Notes: a model not told the origin generated them from the sequence alone. DNA of 64,000 nt from Nonomuraea montanisoli (GCF_013363975.1 NZ_JABWGN010000012.1:217423-281422); one strand, 5' to 3'; positions 41,701 to 50,738 are shown, numbered from the stretch's first letter. Numbers and translations are program-made.

Positions 41701-42827
41701 ATGAGGCGTCTCGGCGCCTGGCTGGCGACGATCTGTCTCGGCGGCTCCTTCCTCGTGCTCGGCGTACGGACCGGGCCCGAGGAGGATCCGGATCCGCGGC
41801 CGACGGTGCAGCCGGCGGCGCGGCTGCCCGGGTTGCCGGCCACGAGGGCGCCGCGCCTCGACTACGCGGTCTTGTACGACCCCGACGTCGTACGGGAACC
41901 CGCGGCCGCGCATCATCCCTGGCGGGTCGGGAGCGGCTCCGGCGAGGAGTGGCGGTTCGAGGACGCACTGGGCTTCGTGCCCGAGGACGGCGGCCAGGCG
42001 GTCTCGCCCCTCGCCATCAGCGATGACGGGCGGCGCCTGGCGTATCTCCGGCGTTCCGACCGCGCCCTGGTGGTCAGGGATCTCGCCGGCGGAACGGCCG
42101 AGCGGATCTCCACCTCGGTCTACCGGCCCGGTGACGAATCGTGGAACGTCGAGCTCGGCTTCCAGGGCGATGGCGAGCTGCTGTTCGTGTGGAGCGCCGG
42201 CGCGGGGGCGAGCTGATCGATCTGTCGTCGAAGGCGCGTCTCCGCCTCGGCGTCGCTCAGAACGACGACCTGCTGGAGGCGCGTGCGGATGGCGGCCGGA
42301 TCACCGTCCTCAGCCGCGAGGAACTCCTGGTTCGTGAGAACTGGAAGGCTCCGTTCACGGTGGTCCATCGCGACGGCGACACCGAGGACGGCACGCGCCC
42401 CGTGGTGCTGGGCGACGAGGCGGTGAGCGTCGTCCGGCTGGGAGACGTGGGAGACCTGCGCTACCGGCTGAAGCGCGTGGATCTCCGGCACCCCGGACAC
42501 CGGGTCGCGCTCGCCGATCTCGCGCTGCCCTACGACCTGGAGACCGTCCAGGCCGTCCGCCCTCTGGGGCGCGACAGCGTGCTCCTCCGCGCCGAGCGGA
42601 GCCGGACCTGGCCCGACCACGGTTACCCGCCCGGACCGTGCGACTGGGAGGAGTTCTACGTCGTCGACCTGAGGACCGGGGCCGCCACGTGGGCCGACTA
42701 CCGGGCGGCCGAGATCTGGGGAACGGAAGGCAAGCACATCAAGCGGCAGGCCCACGCACGCGACTTCGTCCCCAGGCCGATCGCGGAACGCCCCGTACCG
42801 GCCCAGGACCGCGGGCGCTGCCTCTGA
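41701..42827 (+). pseudogene. Membrane-anchored propeller-like protein, frameshifted
   Basis: From ATG 41701 the frame encodes a signal-anchor (LGAWLATICLGGSFLVLGV) and a domain with beta-propeller-like units (VSPLAISDDGRRLAYLRRSDRALVVRDLAGG), ending at TGA about 42214. A second frame continues the same protein (GELIDLSSKARLRLGV to the stop at 42827) with further WD/TolB-like strands. The switch lies at a G5 run near 42204-42208, consistent with a one-base slip. Joined, the product would be about 375 residues. A sequencing error or programmed slippage is possible; otherwise a recent pseudogene. Function unknown. Confidence 0.6.
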
Positions 42828-42935
42828 TCCGGCGTCGGCGCCCGCCGTGGTCACACCCCAGGCCGCCGCCGGCCCCGCGGCGCCGGACCTTCGTCCCGCG
42901 AGGGGCCACCAGATCGACTCCACTAGGATCGGGCC

Positions 42936-43877
42936 ATGGTTCTGACCGCGGACGACGTCACCTGGTTCGAGGCGTCCAGGCCGCGCATGGAGGCCATCGC
43001 CTACCGCCTCCTCGGCTCCGCGGGCGAGGCCGAGGACGCCGTGCAGGAGACGTTCCTGCGCTGGCAGGCCGCCGACGTCGGCCGCATCGAGGTCCCCGAG
43101 GCCTGGCTGACGAAGGTCCTCACCAACCTGTGCCTCAACCAGCTCACCTCCGCGCGGGCGCGCCGCGAGACCTACGTGGGGCGCTGGCTGCCCGAGCCGC
43201 TGCTCGCCGGTGACCCGATGCTCGGCCCGGCCGAGACCGCCGAGCAGCGCGAATCGCTCTCGTACGCGGTCCTCACCCTCATGGAACGCCTCTCCCCCAT
43301 CGAACGGGCCGTGTACGTGCTGCGGGAGGCGTTCGACTACCCGCACCGGGAGATCGCCGAGATCCTCGACATCACCGAGGCCGCCAGTCAGCAGATCTTC
43401 CACCGCGCCAGGAAGCACGTCGCCGACGGCAGGGCCCGCGCCGAGATCGACGAGGCCGCCACCCGGCGCGTCGTCGAGGAGTTCCTGGTGGCCGCCGCCA
43501 GCGGCCGGACCGAGCCGCTCGTCCGCCTGCTCATCGGCGACGCCATCGCCGTCGCCGACGGCGGCGGGAAGATCCCGGCCCGGGTCAAGGCGTTCGAGGG
43601 CGCCTCCGCGGTCGCGACGTTCCTGCGCGGCATGTTCAGACCCAGCGAGGCCAAGCGCGCCATGGTCGGCGGCGCGCCCGCCATCTACGCCTGGACCGCC
43701 AACGGCGGCCCCGCCGTGGTGGCCGTCGTGGACGGCCGGGTCGTCGGCGTCATGTGCCTGGAGGTCGCCGCCGAAGGCATCGCCGCGTTCCGCAGCCAGG
43801 TCAACCCCGACAAGCTCGCCCGTGCCACCGCCCGATGGGCGGCCACCGACCACGGAGAGCCCCTGGTCTCCTGGTGA
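42936..43877 (+). CDS. sigJ: ECF41-type RNA polymerase sigma factor
   Basis: A 313-residue sigma factor. Sigma-2 region (AIAYRLLGSAGEAEDAVQETFLRWQ), sigma-4 HTH (REIAEILDITEAASQQIFHRARKHV) and a C-terminal SnoaL-like domain of about 100 residues with the two ECF41 signature motifs DGGGK and NPDKL. In this group the C-terminal domain replaces an anti-sigma factor and modulates activity. TAGGAT (42924-42929) ends 6 bases before ATG 42936. ECF41 genes usually neighbour an oxidoreductase, decarboxylase or epimerase; here a truncated NAD(P)/FAD oxidoreductase follows directly. Confidence 0.95.
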   Translation: MVLTADDVTWFEASRPRMEAIAYRLLGSAGEAEDAVQETFLRWQAADVGRIEVPEAWLTKVLTNLCLNQLTSARARRETYVGRWLPEPLLAGDPMLGPAETAEQRESLSYAVLTLMERLSPIERAVYVLREAFDYPHREIAEILDITEAASQQIFHRARKHVADGRARAEIDEAATRRVVEEFLVAAASGRTEPLVRLLIGDAIAVADGGGKIPARVKAFEGASAVATFLRGMFRPSEAKRAMVGGAPAIYAWTANGGPAVVAVVDGRVVGVMCLEVAAEGIAAFRSQVNPDKLARATARWAATDHGEPLVSW

Positions 43878-43884
43878 CCCTTGC

Positions 43885-44745
43885 GTGAGGCGCTTCACAC
43901 CGCTGTGTGCCGGCCGCCCCGGCGCGCTGCGGCTGCGCGAGCGCCTGGCCAGCCTCGACGCCGGGCGGAGCGTGGTGGTGGTCGGCGGCGGCCTCACCGG
44001 CCTGGAGGCCGCCACCGAGATCGCCGAGGCCCGCCCGGACCTCCACGTCGCGCTCGCCACCCACGGCGCCCTCGGCGACGGGTTCTCGCCCAAGGGCCGC
44101 GCGCACTTGCGGACGGTCCTCGGCAGGCTCGGGATCACCGTGCACGAGCACGCCGCCGTCACCGGCGTCGAGGCCGGCCGCGTCGTCACCGCCGGCGGCG
44201 CCATCCCGGCCGAGGTCACCGTGTGGACGGCCGGCTTCGCGGTCCGTCCGATCGCGCGGGCGAGCGCCCTGGAGGTCACCGGCACCGGCCGGATCGTCGT
44301 CGACGCGACCATGCGCTCGCTCTCGCACCCGGACGTGTACGCCATCGGCGACGCGGCCCTGGCGATGGGCCCCGGCGACAAGCCGCTGCGCATGTCGTGC
44401 GCCTCGGGCATCCCGACCGCCTGGCAGGCCGCCGACGCGATCACGGCGCGCCTGACCGGCGGGAAGCTGCCGAACGCGCCGCTGCGCTACTTCAACCAGT
44501 GCGTCTCGCTGGGCCGGAAGGAGGGCCTGATCCAGTACGTCACCGCCGACGACCGCGCCGTGCCGGCCGTCCTGACCGGCCGGCTCGCCGCCGTCTACAA
44601 GGAGCTCATCTGCAAGGGCGCCGCCTGGAGCGTCGCCAACCCGACGTTCGCGCTGCCGGGCCGGCGCCGCCGCGTCACGCGGGAGCCGGCCGCGGCGGGC
44701 TCGGCCGTCAGGACGCCGGCGCGGAGCACGCCGTCCGCGCGGTGA
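43885..44745 (+). pseudogene. FAD/NADH oxidoreductase (NDH-2 type) lacking its N-terminus
   Basis: The frame encodes about 286 residues of a type II NADH dehydrogenase-like protein: second Rossmann motif VVVVGGGLTGLEAATEIAE, WTAGF, the FAD-contacting VYAIGDAAL, and SCASGIPTAWQAADAI. The first 110-130 residues, including the N-terminal GxGxxG that binds FAD, are missing: the frame begins 8 bases after the sigJ stop (possible GTG 43885) already close to residue 130 of the family. Without the FAD-binding start the protein is probably inactive, though the remaining frame is clean. It is the expected ECF41 partner gene. Confidence 0.65.
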
Positions 44746-44761
44746 CGGCCGCCCCGGCGGG

Positions 44762-46024
44762 CTACGGGTTGTGGAAGGCGACCTCGGGGTTGGCCGGGGA
44801 CGGCCCGTCGAGCAGCGGCTGCTTCCTGCCCTTCAGGTGCAGGTCGAAGAACGCGCCGACGTAGGCGCGGGTGAGCTCCAGGGAGCGCAGCGGCGGCAGG
44901 GCGTCAGGCCCCGGCCTGCCGACCGCGTGGTGCAGGATGGTCAGGTCCGTGAAGCTGGCGTGGTCGGTACGGTCCACGGTGAGCCAGCGCTTCCAGCCGC
45001 GCATCTCGCGCCAGCCGTCGTCCCAGGTGTCGTCCTTGCCGGGGACATGGTCGGCCTTGCTGCCGAGCAGCAGGAACGGCCGGTCGAGGGCGACGACGGG
45101 GTGGAAGGTGCCGTCCAGGTCCACCCCCGCCCGTACGCGCCTGTCGACGACCATGGTGGCCGCGGCGGCGTCGCCGCCGAGGGAGTGGCCCGCCATGCCG
45201 ATCCGCCGGGGAGCGATCATGCGGGCGTTCCTCCAGGCGGGGTGCCGGCCGGTCAGCTCGTCGAGGACGAAGGCGATGTCCTTGGCGCGGTTCCTGGTGA
45301 TGGTCGCCTGCCCGCCTTCCGGGGGCTTGGGCTGGTCGCACAGCGGGGCGCAGGTGATGGTCCGGCCGTCGGGCAGGGTGGTGCCGGAGGACTCGTAGGC
45401 GTGGTCGACCAGGGCGACGACGTAGCCGCGGCTGGCCAGGTCCTCGGCCAGGAAGGTGAGGCTGGCGCGCGGGAGGCCGAGCCCGGGAGACAGGACGACC
45501 AGGGGATGCCGGCCGCGCTCGGGCGCCGCGCCGGTGGCGGCGTAGGTGCGGGTGGCGCTGAGGATCTCGGGCGGAAGCTTGACGCCGGGGGCTTTGCGCC
45601 GCAGCAGCGAGGCGGCCTCCGCGGTGGTCATGTAGGGGGCGGGGGCGCCGGTGGCGGATCGGGCGGGGTAGTACATCGACACCATGAGCCGGCGCGGGCC
45701 CGAGGCGGGCACCCAGGGGTCGGTGCGGCCGCGGTCGACCAGGTACAGGATGTCGCGTCCGACCGGGTGAGGGCCGGTCGGACGGGGAAGCTCCAGCCGG
45801 ACGTCTGCGGCCCGAGCGGTGGAGGGGGTCGGTTGCGCGGTCGCGGCGGCAGGGGCTCCCCAGCCGGACGCGGCAGCGGCAGGGGTGGTCCGGCCGGATG
45901 TGGCGGCGGCCGTGGGCCCGCCGGACGCGGCGGTGGCCGCCGTGGCCCAGGCCGGCGCGCTCAGGGTCAGGCAGGCCGTCAGAGGTACGGCCAGCAGGCG
46001 CGCTCGGGTCGACGGTGCTGTCAT
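44762..46024 (-). CDS. Secreted alpha/beta hydrolase (lipase/PAF-acetylhydrolase-like)
   Basis: A 420-residue exported hydrolase. Seen: a Sec signal peptide (to about residue 33), an Ala/Thr/Pro-rich spacer, then an alpha/beta-hydrolase domain with VVLSPGLGLPRASL (oxyanion), nucleophile elbow GHSLGG, DLDGTF and TDHASFTD (His). This resembles the platelet-activating-factor acetylhydrolase/chlorophyllase-like lipases of actinomycetes. ATG at 46024 follows AGGAGA. Third gene of a leftward operon behind an ABC ATPase and permease, 42 bases after the permease. Confidence 0.85.
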   Translation of the reverse strand: MTAPSTRARLLAVPLTACLTLSAPAWATAATAASGGPTAAATSGRTTPAAAASGWGAPAAATAQPTPSTARAADVRLELPRPTGPHPVGRDILYLVDRGRTDPWVPASGPRRLMVSMYYPARSATGAPAPYMTTAEAASLLRRKAPGVKLPPEILSATRTYAATGAAPERGRHPLVVLSPGLGLPRASLTFLAEDLASRGYVVALVDHAYESSGTTLPDGRTITCAPLCDQPKPPEGGQATITRNRAKDIAFVLDELTGRHPAWRNARMIAPRRIGMAGHSLGGDAAAATMVVDRRVRAGVDLDGTFHPVVALDRPFLLLGSKADHVPGKDDTWDDGWREMRGWKRWLTVDRTDHASFTDLTILHHAVGRPGPDALPPLRSLELTRAYVGAFFDLHLKGRKQPLLDGPSPANPEVAFHNP

Positions 46025-46066
46025 GTGATTTCTCCTGTTCGGAAGGGTCATGAGCGTTCGGGGCGG

Positions 46067-46864
46067 TCATACGTCGCGGCGACGTACGACGATCAAGGTC
46101 ACGACAGCGGCGGCCAGGGGCCACAGCGCGAAGGCGGCCCACGAGCCGGCCACCGTCGGCAGGGCGGGGTTGTCGCGCAGCTCGGACAGTCCCAGGCAGG
46201 TGCGCCAGACGTAGAGGGGCACCAGGGCGTACAGGTCGTTGAGCCACTGGTGGACGGTGGGCTGGAAGAAGCTGGGCACGATGACCAGCGCGGCGCAGAC
46301 GGTGACGACGGCGGCGGCGGTGTGCCGCAGCAGCGCGCCGATCCCCATGCCGGTCAGCGCGGCCACCGGCGCCAGCAGGGCGTTGGCGGCCAGGACGCGC
46401 AGCACGCCGGGGTCGCCCGGCGAGACGGCGACGCCGCGGCCGGACAGGACGGCCTGGCTGACGGCGAACGTGCCCGCCGAGATGATCGCGCCGGCCGCGA
46501 GCGTGACCACGGCCACGACGGTGAGCTTGGCGGCCACGACGCGGTGGCGAGCCGGTACGGCGACCAGGGTGAAGCGCATGAGGCCGGTGGCGTACTCGCC
46601 GACGATCGTCAGGGCGCCCAGGCTGCCGGCGCCGATCATGAGCAGGGAGGCGGACACCCCGCTGAACGCCTCGTCCAAGGGGTTGAACATGGCCTTCTCC
46701 ATCGCGGTGAAGCCGGGCCAGCTCTGGTAGGTGTCCAGGCTGCTCTGGGCGGCGAACGCGACTATGGCGAGCGTGCCCGCACCGATGAGCCAGGCGGTGG
46801 AGCGCAGGGACCAGAGTTTGATCCACTCGGCGGCCAGCAGGTCGCGGAACCGGCCGGCGCTCAT
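46067..46864 (-). CDS. ABC-2 type transporter permease
   Basis: A 265-residue membrane protein with six hydrophobic segments. Seen: N-terminal AEWIKLWSLRSTAWLIGAG, the standard start of this permease family, then GEYATGLMRFTLVAVPAR and a C-terminal LWPLAAAVVTLIVVRRRD. ATG at 46864 overlaps the ATPase stop. With the upstream ATPase it forms an exporter; substrate unknown. Members of this NatB/CcmB-like group often act in antibiotic self-protection. Confidence 0.9.
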   Translation of the reverse strand: MSAGRFRDLLAAEWIKLWSLRSTAWLIGAGTLAIVAFAAQSSLDTYQSWPGFTAMEKAMFNPLDEAFSGVSASLLMIGAGSLGALTIVGEYATGLMRFTLVAVPARHRVVAAKLTVVAVVTLAAGAIISAGTFAVSQAVLSGRGVAVSPGDPGVLRVLAANALLAPVAALTGMGIGALLRHTAAAVVTVCAALVIVPSFFQPTVHQWLNDLYALVPLYVWRTCLGLSELRDNPALPTVAGSWAAFALWPLAAAVVTLIVVRRRDV

Positions 46865-47820
46865 CGCGCACCACCGGCCAGGGCCTCGGCCCGGCGGTCC
46901 GGCCGAACACCGGTCCGTACGTCGGCCTGGTGGTCGGCGCGGTCGGCGGTCAGCTCCATGAACGCCTCCTCCAGCGAGGCGGCCCGCGGAGCCAGTGCGT
47001 GCAGCATGATGCGGCGCTGATGGGCCAGCTCGCCGATGCGGGAGGCGTCCACCCCGGTCACCGTCAGCGCGTCGCCGCCGTCCGTGCGCACGGTCGCCCC
47101 CTCCAGGGCGAGGACCGCCGCCAGCTCGGCAGGGTCGGGAGTGCGCACCGTGACGGACGCGCCGGCGCCGCGGGCGGCGAACGCGGCCAGGCTCTCCTCG
47201 GCGATCAGCTCGCCGCGGCCGATGACGACCAGGCGGTCGGCGGTGTTCTCCATCTCGCTCATCAGGTGGCTGGAGACCAGCACGGTGCGTCCCTCGGCGG
47301 CCAGGCGCCGGAACAGGCCGCGTACCCAGCGCACGCCCTCGGGGTCCAGGCCGTTGATCGGCTCGTCGAACATCAGCACGGGCGGGTCGCCCAGCAGGGC
47401 GGCGGCGATGCCGAGCCGCTGGCGCATGCCGAGGGAGAAGCCGCCGATCCGGCGTCGCGCCACCGCGGCCAGGCCCACCTCCTCCAGCACCTCGCTCACC
47501 CGGCGGCGGGGCAGCCCGTTGCCGGCCGCCAGCGCGCGCAGGTGGGCGGCGGCGCTGCGGCCGCCGTGGACGTCGGCCGCGTCCAGCAGCGCGCCGACGT
47601 GACGCAGCCCGGCCCGGTGGCGGGCGAACGGGCGGCCGTCGATGGTGGCGGCGCCCGCGGTGGGGCGGTTGAGGCCGAGGATCATGCGCAGGGTGGTGCT
47701 CTTGCCGGCGCCGTTCGGGCCGAGGAACCCGGTGACGTGCCCCGGCCGTACGGTGAAGGTGAGGTCGTGCACCGCCGTCACCGCGCCGTAGCGCTTGGTC
47801 AGTCCGTTGACTTCGATCAC
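46861..47820 (-). CDS. ABC transporter ATP-binding protein
   Basis: A 319-residue ATPase. Seen: Walker A GPNGAGKST, signature FSLGMRQRLG (LSGGQ variant, as usual in this drug-export subgroup), Walker B LMFDEPINGLDPEG and SSHLMSEME. The C-terminal ~90 residues form the accessory domain common to such ATPases. GTG start at 47820; longer in-frame starts are not supported. First gene of the ATPase-permease-hydrolase operon, divergent from a DesK-type kinase gene. Confidence 0.93.
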   Translation of the reverse strand: MIEVNGLTKRYGAVTAVHDLTFTVRPGHVTGFLGPNGAGKSTTLRMILGLNRPTAGAATIDGRPFARHRAGLRHVGALLDAADVHGGRSAAAHLRALAAGNGLPRRRVSEVLEEVGLAAVARRRIGGFSLGMRQRLGIAAALLGDPPVLMFDEPINGLDPEGVRWVRGLFRRLAAEGRTVLVSSHLMSEMENTADRLVVIGRGELIAEESLAAFAARGAGASVTVRTPDPAELAAVLALEGATVRTDGGDALTVTGVDASRIGELAHQRRIMLHALAPRAASLEEAFMELTADRADHQADVRTGVRPDRRAEALAGGAR

Positions 47821-47953
47821 GCGGCCAACGTTGTCGCAGCTCGCGGGTGCGCCGCATCGGGCCGCGGGCCGGTTTCCACGGCGCGGGGGTGGCCTGCGGG
47901 CATAGGCCCGCGGGCCGATGCCGGGACGCGAGCGGGTCACTACGATCGACCGG

Positions 47954-49345
47954 GTGCGCGACAGAACGCCCAGGCCACCCCTTTGGTCACGGTTGCCCCG
48001 TGGCGTGCGGACGCTGCTCGCCTGGTGCGGCGTGGCGGCCTTGGTGCCGCCGCTGTACGCCGTGACGCTGACCGACGGCGAGAACCTGCTCCCGGTGGGC
48101 GCCTCCCATGCGGCGTTCGCTGCGGCCATGGCCGTTCCCCTGGCCTGGGCGCGGCGGCGGCCGGGTGTGGTGCTCGCGGTGGTGCTGAGCGGGGCCGTCG
48201 CGGCGATGGTCCTGGGAGCGCCGGCCCAGCGGTTCTGGCCGCTCTTCCCCGCGGCCGACGTCCTGGTCTGCCTGCTCGCCGCCGCCCGGTCGCGCCGCGC
48301 GGGTCTGGCGGCGGCGGCCGTCGCGCTGCTCGTGCAGGAGACGGCCTACCAGGTGGATCTGGCGCGTCACGGCCTGCGCGCGGGGGCGCCGGGGTTCGCC
48401 GGGCTTGCGGGCCTGCTGGGGCTCGGCGTCGCGGTGGCGTGGCTGGCCGGGACGTTCGTCCGGCAGCGGCGCGCGTACGAGCTGGCGCTGCGCGCGCACG
48501 CCGAGGCCCGGACGGTCACCGAGGAGCGGCTGCGCATAGCGCGTGAGCTGCACGACATGGTCGCGCACAGCATCGGCGTCATCGCCATCCAGGCCGGCGC
48601 GGGCGCCCGGGTGATCGACGACAGTCCGGAGCGGGCGCGCGAGGCGCTGGAGGCGATCGAGGCCACCGGCAGGCAGACGTTGAAGGGGCTGCGGCACCTG
48701 CTCGGCGTGCTCCGCGCGCCCGAGGACGGGCATCCGGGCGCGCCCGGGAGCAGGCATCCGGGCGTGCCCGGGCGCGACCATCCCGGCCCGTCCGAGGGCG
48801 GGCGTCCCGGCCCGTCCGAGGGCGGACGTCGCGGCGGAGCGGCGTTCCCGGCCGGGCTGGACGATCTGGACCGGCTGGTCCGGACGACCACGGCCGCCGG
48901 TCTGCGGGTGGACGTGCGCCGGCGCGGTGAGCCCCGCCCTCTGCCCGCCGCCGTCGACCGGTCCGCCTTCCGCATCATCCAGGAGTCGGTGACGAACGTG
49001 CTGCGCCACGCGGGCGCCGACCACTGCCGGGTCGTGATCGACCACGGGGAGGAGGACCTGCGCATCGAGGTCGTCGACGACGGGCCCGCCACCGCCCGAT
49101 CCGCCGCTCGGCCCGCCGTCGTCCGCGAGGGCGGCGGCGGGCACGGCATCACCGGCATGCGGGAACGGGTCGCCCTGCTGGACGGCGACTTCGACGCGGG
49201 CCCCCGGCCCGGCGGCGGCTTCCGCGTCACCGCACGCCTGCCGCTCGCCGACGAGCCGGATCCCAGGTCCCGGGGTCAGAAGACGTTCTTCAGGAACGGC
49301 AGCAGCGCCGCGGCCGTGCGCTCGGGGAACTCCGACATCGGGTAG
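47954..49345 (+). CDS. DesK-type sensor histidine kinase, no response regulator
   Basis: A 463-residue HisKA_3 kinase. N-terminal TM segments to about residue 165, phospho-acceptor motif ARELHDMVAHSIGVI, and an ATPase domain with ESVTNVLRHAGAD, DDGP and GHGITGMRERV. Between them lies a 35-residue Gly/Pro repeat. GTG 47954 is chosen because TACGAT (47941-47946) ends 7 bases upstream; ATG 47918 is in frame. The last 24 codons overlap the convergent hydrolase gene, and no response regulator follows. Kinases of this type are normally followed directly by one, so a downstream deletion is possible. It might sense the substrate of the divergent ABC transporter. Confidence 0.87.
   Translation: MRDRTPRPPLWSRLPRGVRTLLAWCGVAALVPPLYAVTLTDGENLLPVGASHAAFAAAMAVPLAWARRRPGVVLAVVLSGAVAAMVLGAPAQRFWPLFPAADVLVCLLAAARSRRAGLAAAAVALLVQETAYQVDLARHGLRAGAPGFAGLAGLLGLGVAVAWLAGTFVRQRRAYELALRAHAEARTVTEERLRIARELHDMVAHSIGVIAIQAGAGARVIDDSPERAREALEAIEATGRQTLKGLRHLLGVLRAPEDGHPGAPGSRHPGVPGRDHPGPSEGGRPGPSEGGRRGGAAFPAGLDDLDRLVRTTTAAGLRVDVRRRGEPRPLPAAVDRSAFRIIQESVTNVLRHAGADHCRVVIDHGEEDLRIEVVDDGPATARSAARPAVVREGGGGHGITGMRERVALLDGDFDAGPRPGGGFRVTARLPLADEPDPRSRGQKTFFRNGSSAAAVRSGNSDIG
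48722..48828. repeat. Gly/Pro-coding tandem repeats inside the kinase gene
   Basis: Two adjacent families: a CATCCGGGCG-type unit occurring twice (48731, 48755) and a 24-bp unit CGTCCCGGCCCGTCCGAGGGC-like repeated twice in near-identical form (48780-48827). In frame they encode HPGxPG and PGPSEGGR units between the phospho-acceptor and ATPase domains. Confidence 0.7.
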
Positions 49346-50058
49346 TGGCCCGCGTCGTCGATCACGACGGCCTGCCCGCGCAGCAGCGACGCCTGGGTCC
49401 GCGCCTCCGCCGCCGGGTCGGGGAAGTCGGGGTCCTTGGCCCCCATGAGGACCAGGACCGGGCAGCGGACCTGGGCGGCGGCCCGCCCGGCGTCGGGTTC
49501 GCGGTTGAGGAGCATGGCGCGCATCGCCTCGCGCCGTCCGCGCTGGCGCAGCATGGCCACCAGCCTGGCGCGGTGTTCGCCCAGGTCGGCGGGCTTGGCG
49601 GTGCGGTGCGCCATGGCGTAGGAGAGGCTCCACAGGCGCGGGGACGCGGCGACCAGCCGGAGCAGCGCGCGGACGGCGACGTTGAGCGGGACGGCTCTGA
49701 CGAAACCGTCGATCACCACGATGCCGGCCACCCGCTCGGGCGCCTCGGCGGCGGCGTGGACGATCCCGCCCCCGGCGTAGGAGTTGCCGAGCAGCACGGC
49801 GCCGGGCGCGTCCAGCTCCTCCAGCAGGGCCACGAGGTCGCCGCCCACCGCGGCCTGGGAGTAGTCGTCCCACCCCGCCGACGACTCCCCGTGGCCGCGC
49901 AGGTCCGTCGTCACCACCCGGTAACCGGCCTCCACCAGCAGGGGGCGCAGCGACCGGTAGGCCCCGCGGATGTCGCCCAGGCCGGGTACGCACACGACGA
50001 GCGGCCCTTCGCCGGCGCAGTCGTAGGCCAGACGGCCGCCCGGCACGTCAACGAACAT
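49276..50058 (-). CDS. Alpha/beta hydrolase
   Basis: A 260-residue alpha/beta hydrolase. Seen: oxyanion HG-equivalent CVPGLGD, TTDLRGHGES, nucleophile elbow GNSYAGG (Ser), LVLMGAKDPDFPDP (acid) and IDDAGHYP (His). All triad positions present. ATG at 50058 follows AGGAGG. It is the last gene of a leftward run: 33-residue membrane peptide, polytopic membrane protein, hydrolase, spaced 1 and 13 bases apart. Substrate unknown. The 3' end overlaps the convergent kinase gene by 70 bases. Confidence 0.88.
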   Translation of the reverse strand: MFVDVPGGRLAYDCAGEGPLVVCVPGLGDIRGAYRSLRPLLVEAGYRVVTTDLRGHGESSAGWDDYSQAAVGGDLVALLEELDAPGAVLLGNSYAGGGIVHAAAEAPERVAGIVVIDGFVRAVPLNVAVRALLRLVAASPRLWSLSYAMAHRTAKPADLGEHRARLVAMLRQRGRREAMRAMLLNREPDAGRAAAQVRCPVLVLMGAKDPDFPDPAAEARTQASLLRGQAVVIDDAGHYPMSEFPERTAAALLPFLKNVF

Positions 50059-50071
50059 CTCGGCGCGCCTC

Positions 50072-50635
50072 CTAGGTGAGGACGTCGACGGCCAGGCCCA
50101 GCACGAGCAGCAGCGCCATGACGCCGCCGGAGAGCGTCGCGCGCCAGGTGATCGGGGCGCGCCGCCGTACCGAGCGGAAGTACAGGACGGCTCCGGCCAC
50201 CAGCAGGACCCCCTCGACGGCGGCCGTGGCCCACGGGGCCCGCCACAGCCCGAGGCCGAGCAGCGGCAGGTCACCGGCGTTGCCGGGCAGCAGCGGCAGG
50301 TCGGCGCGGTGGACGAGCAGGTCGAGCAGCCAGTGGCTGAACGTCGTCGCGCCCAGCACCCACCCGGCCCTGCGGCCCCACCGCCAGGCGCCGAGAGCGC
50401 CGTACAGGGCCGACAGCAGCAGCGCGCCCAGCAGCGAGTGGGTGTAGCGCGCGTCGATCAGCGCCTCGCCGTAGGTGCCCGGGGCGACGGCCTGGAAGGA
50501 CTCGATCCCGCCCGCCAGGTACAGCACCACGAAGACCACGTCGAGGAACTGCGTGGCGAGCATGAGCGACCACAGCGGGACGCGCGGCTGGGACGCCTTG
50601 ACCGCGGCGGCCAGCCCGAAGTGTCCGACGAACAT
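50072..50635 (-). CDS. Polytopic membrane protein (DUF457-like)
   Basis: A 187-residue protein with five hydrophobic segments. Seen: FVGHFGLAAAVKA at the start, LATQFLDVVFVVLYLAG, YTHSLLGALLL, TTFSHWLLDLLVHRADLPLLPG and a C-terminal helix. The spacing of His/Asp motifs (GH, THS, SHxxxDxxxHR) resembles membrane-bound metal-dependent hydrolases of the YdjM/DUF457 type, but the match is by pattern only. ATG at 50635 begins 1 base after the stop of the small peptide gene upstream. Downstream gene is an alpha/beta hydrolase. Confidence 0.75.
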   Translation of the reverse strand: MFVGHFGLAAAVKASQPRVPLWSLMLATQFLDVVFVVLYLAGGIESFQAVAPGTYGEALIDARYTHSLLGALLLSALYGALGAWRWGRRAGWVLGATTFSHWLLDLLVHRADLPLLPGNAGDLPLLGLGLWRAPWATAAVEGVLLVAGAVLYFRSVRRRAPITWRATLSGGVMALLLVLGLAVDVLT

Positions 50636-50636
50636 C

Positions 50637-50738
50637 TCAGCGTCCTTTCCCGGAGGCCGGCTCGGCGGCGCGGGTGGCCCACTGGTCAAGCCATCCGCAC
50701 AGAACTGCGAATAACAGCAGAAAAATCAGGAAATCCAC
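50637..50738 (-). CDS. 33-residue membrane peptide
   Basis: GTG at 50738 to TGA at 50637 encodes 33 residues: a hydrophobic helix (FLIFLLLFAVLCGWL) followed by a short polar tail (residues 18-33). GGGGAGA lies 6 bases before the GTG, a better ribosome binding site than most in this window, and the stop is 1 base before the ATG of the next gene, implying coupled translation. Base composition of the helix region is markedly AT-richer than its surroundings, as expected for Ile/Phe/Leu codons. Not assignable to a family; could be a small transporter-like subunit or only a leader peptide. Confidence 0.6.
   Translation of the reverse strand: MDFLIFLLLFAVLCGWLDQWATRAAEPASGKGR

Noticed and set aside
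48722..48828. Repeats in the kinase gene considered as a CRISPR-like array.
   Set aside because: Units are adjacent without spacers, in frame and coding for Gly/Pro-rich linker; no CRISPR features.
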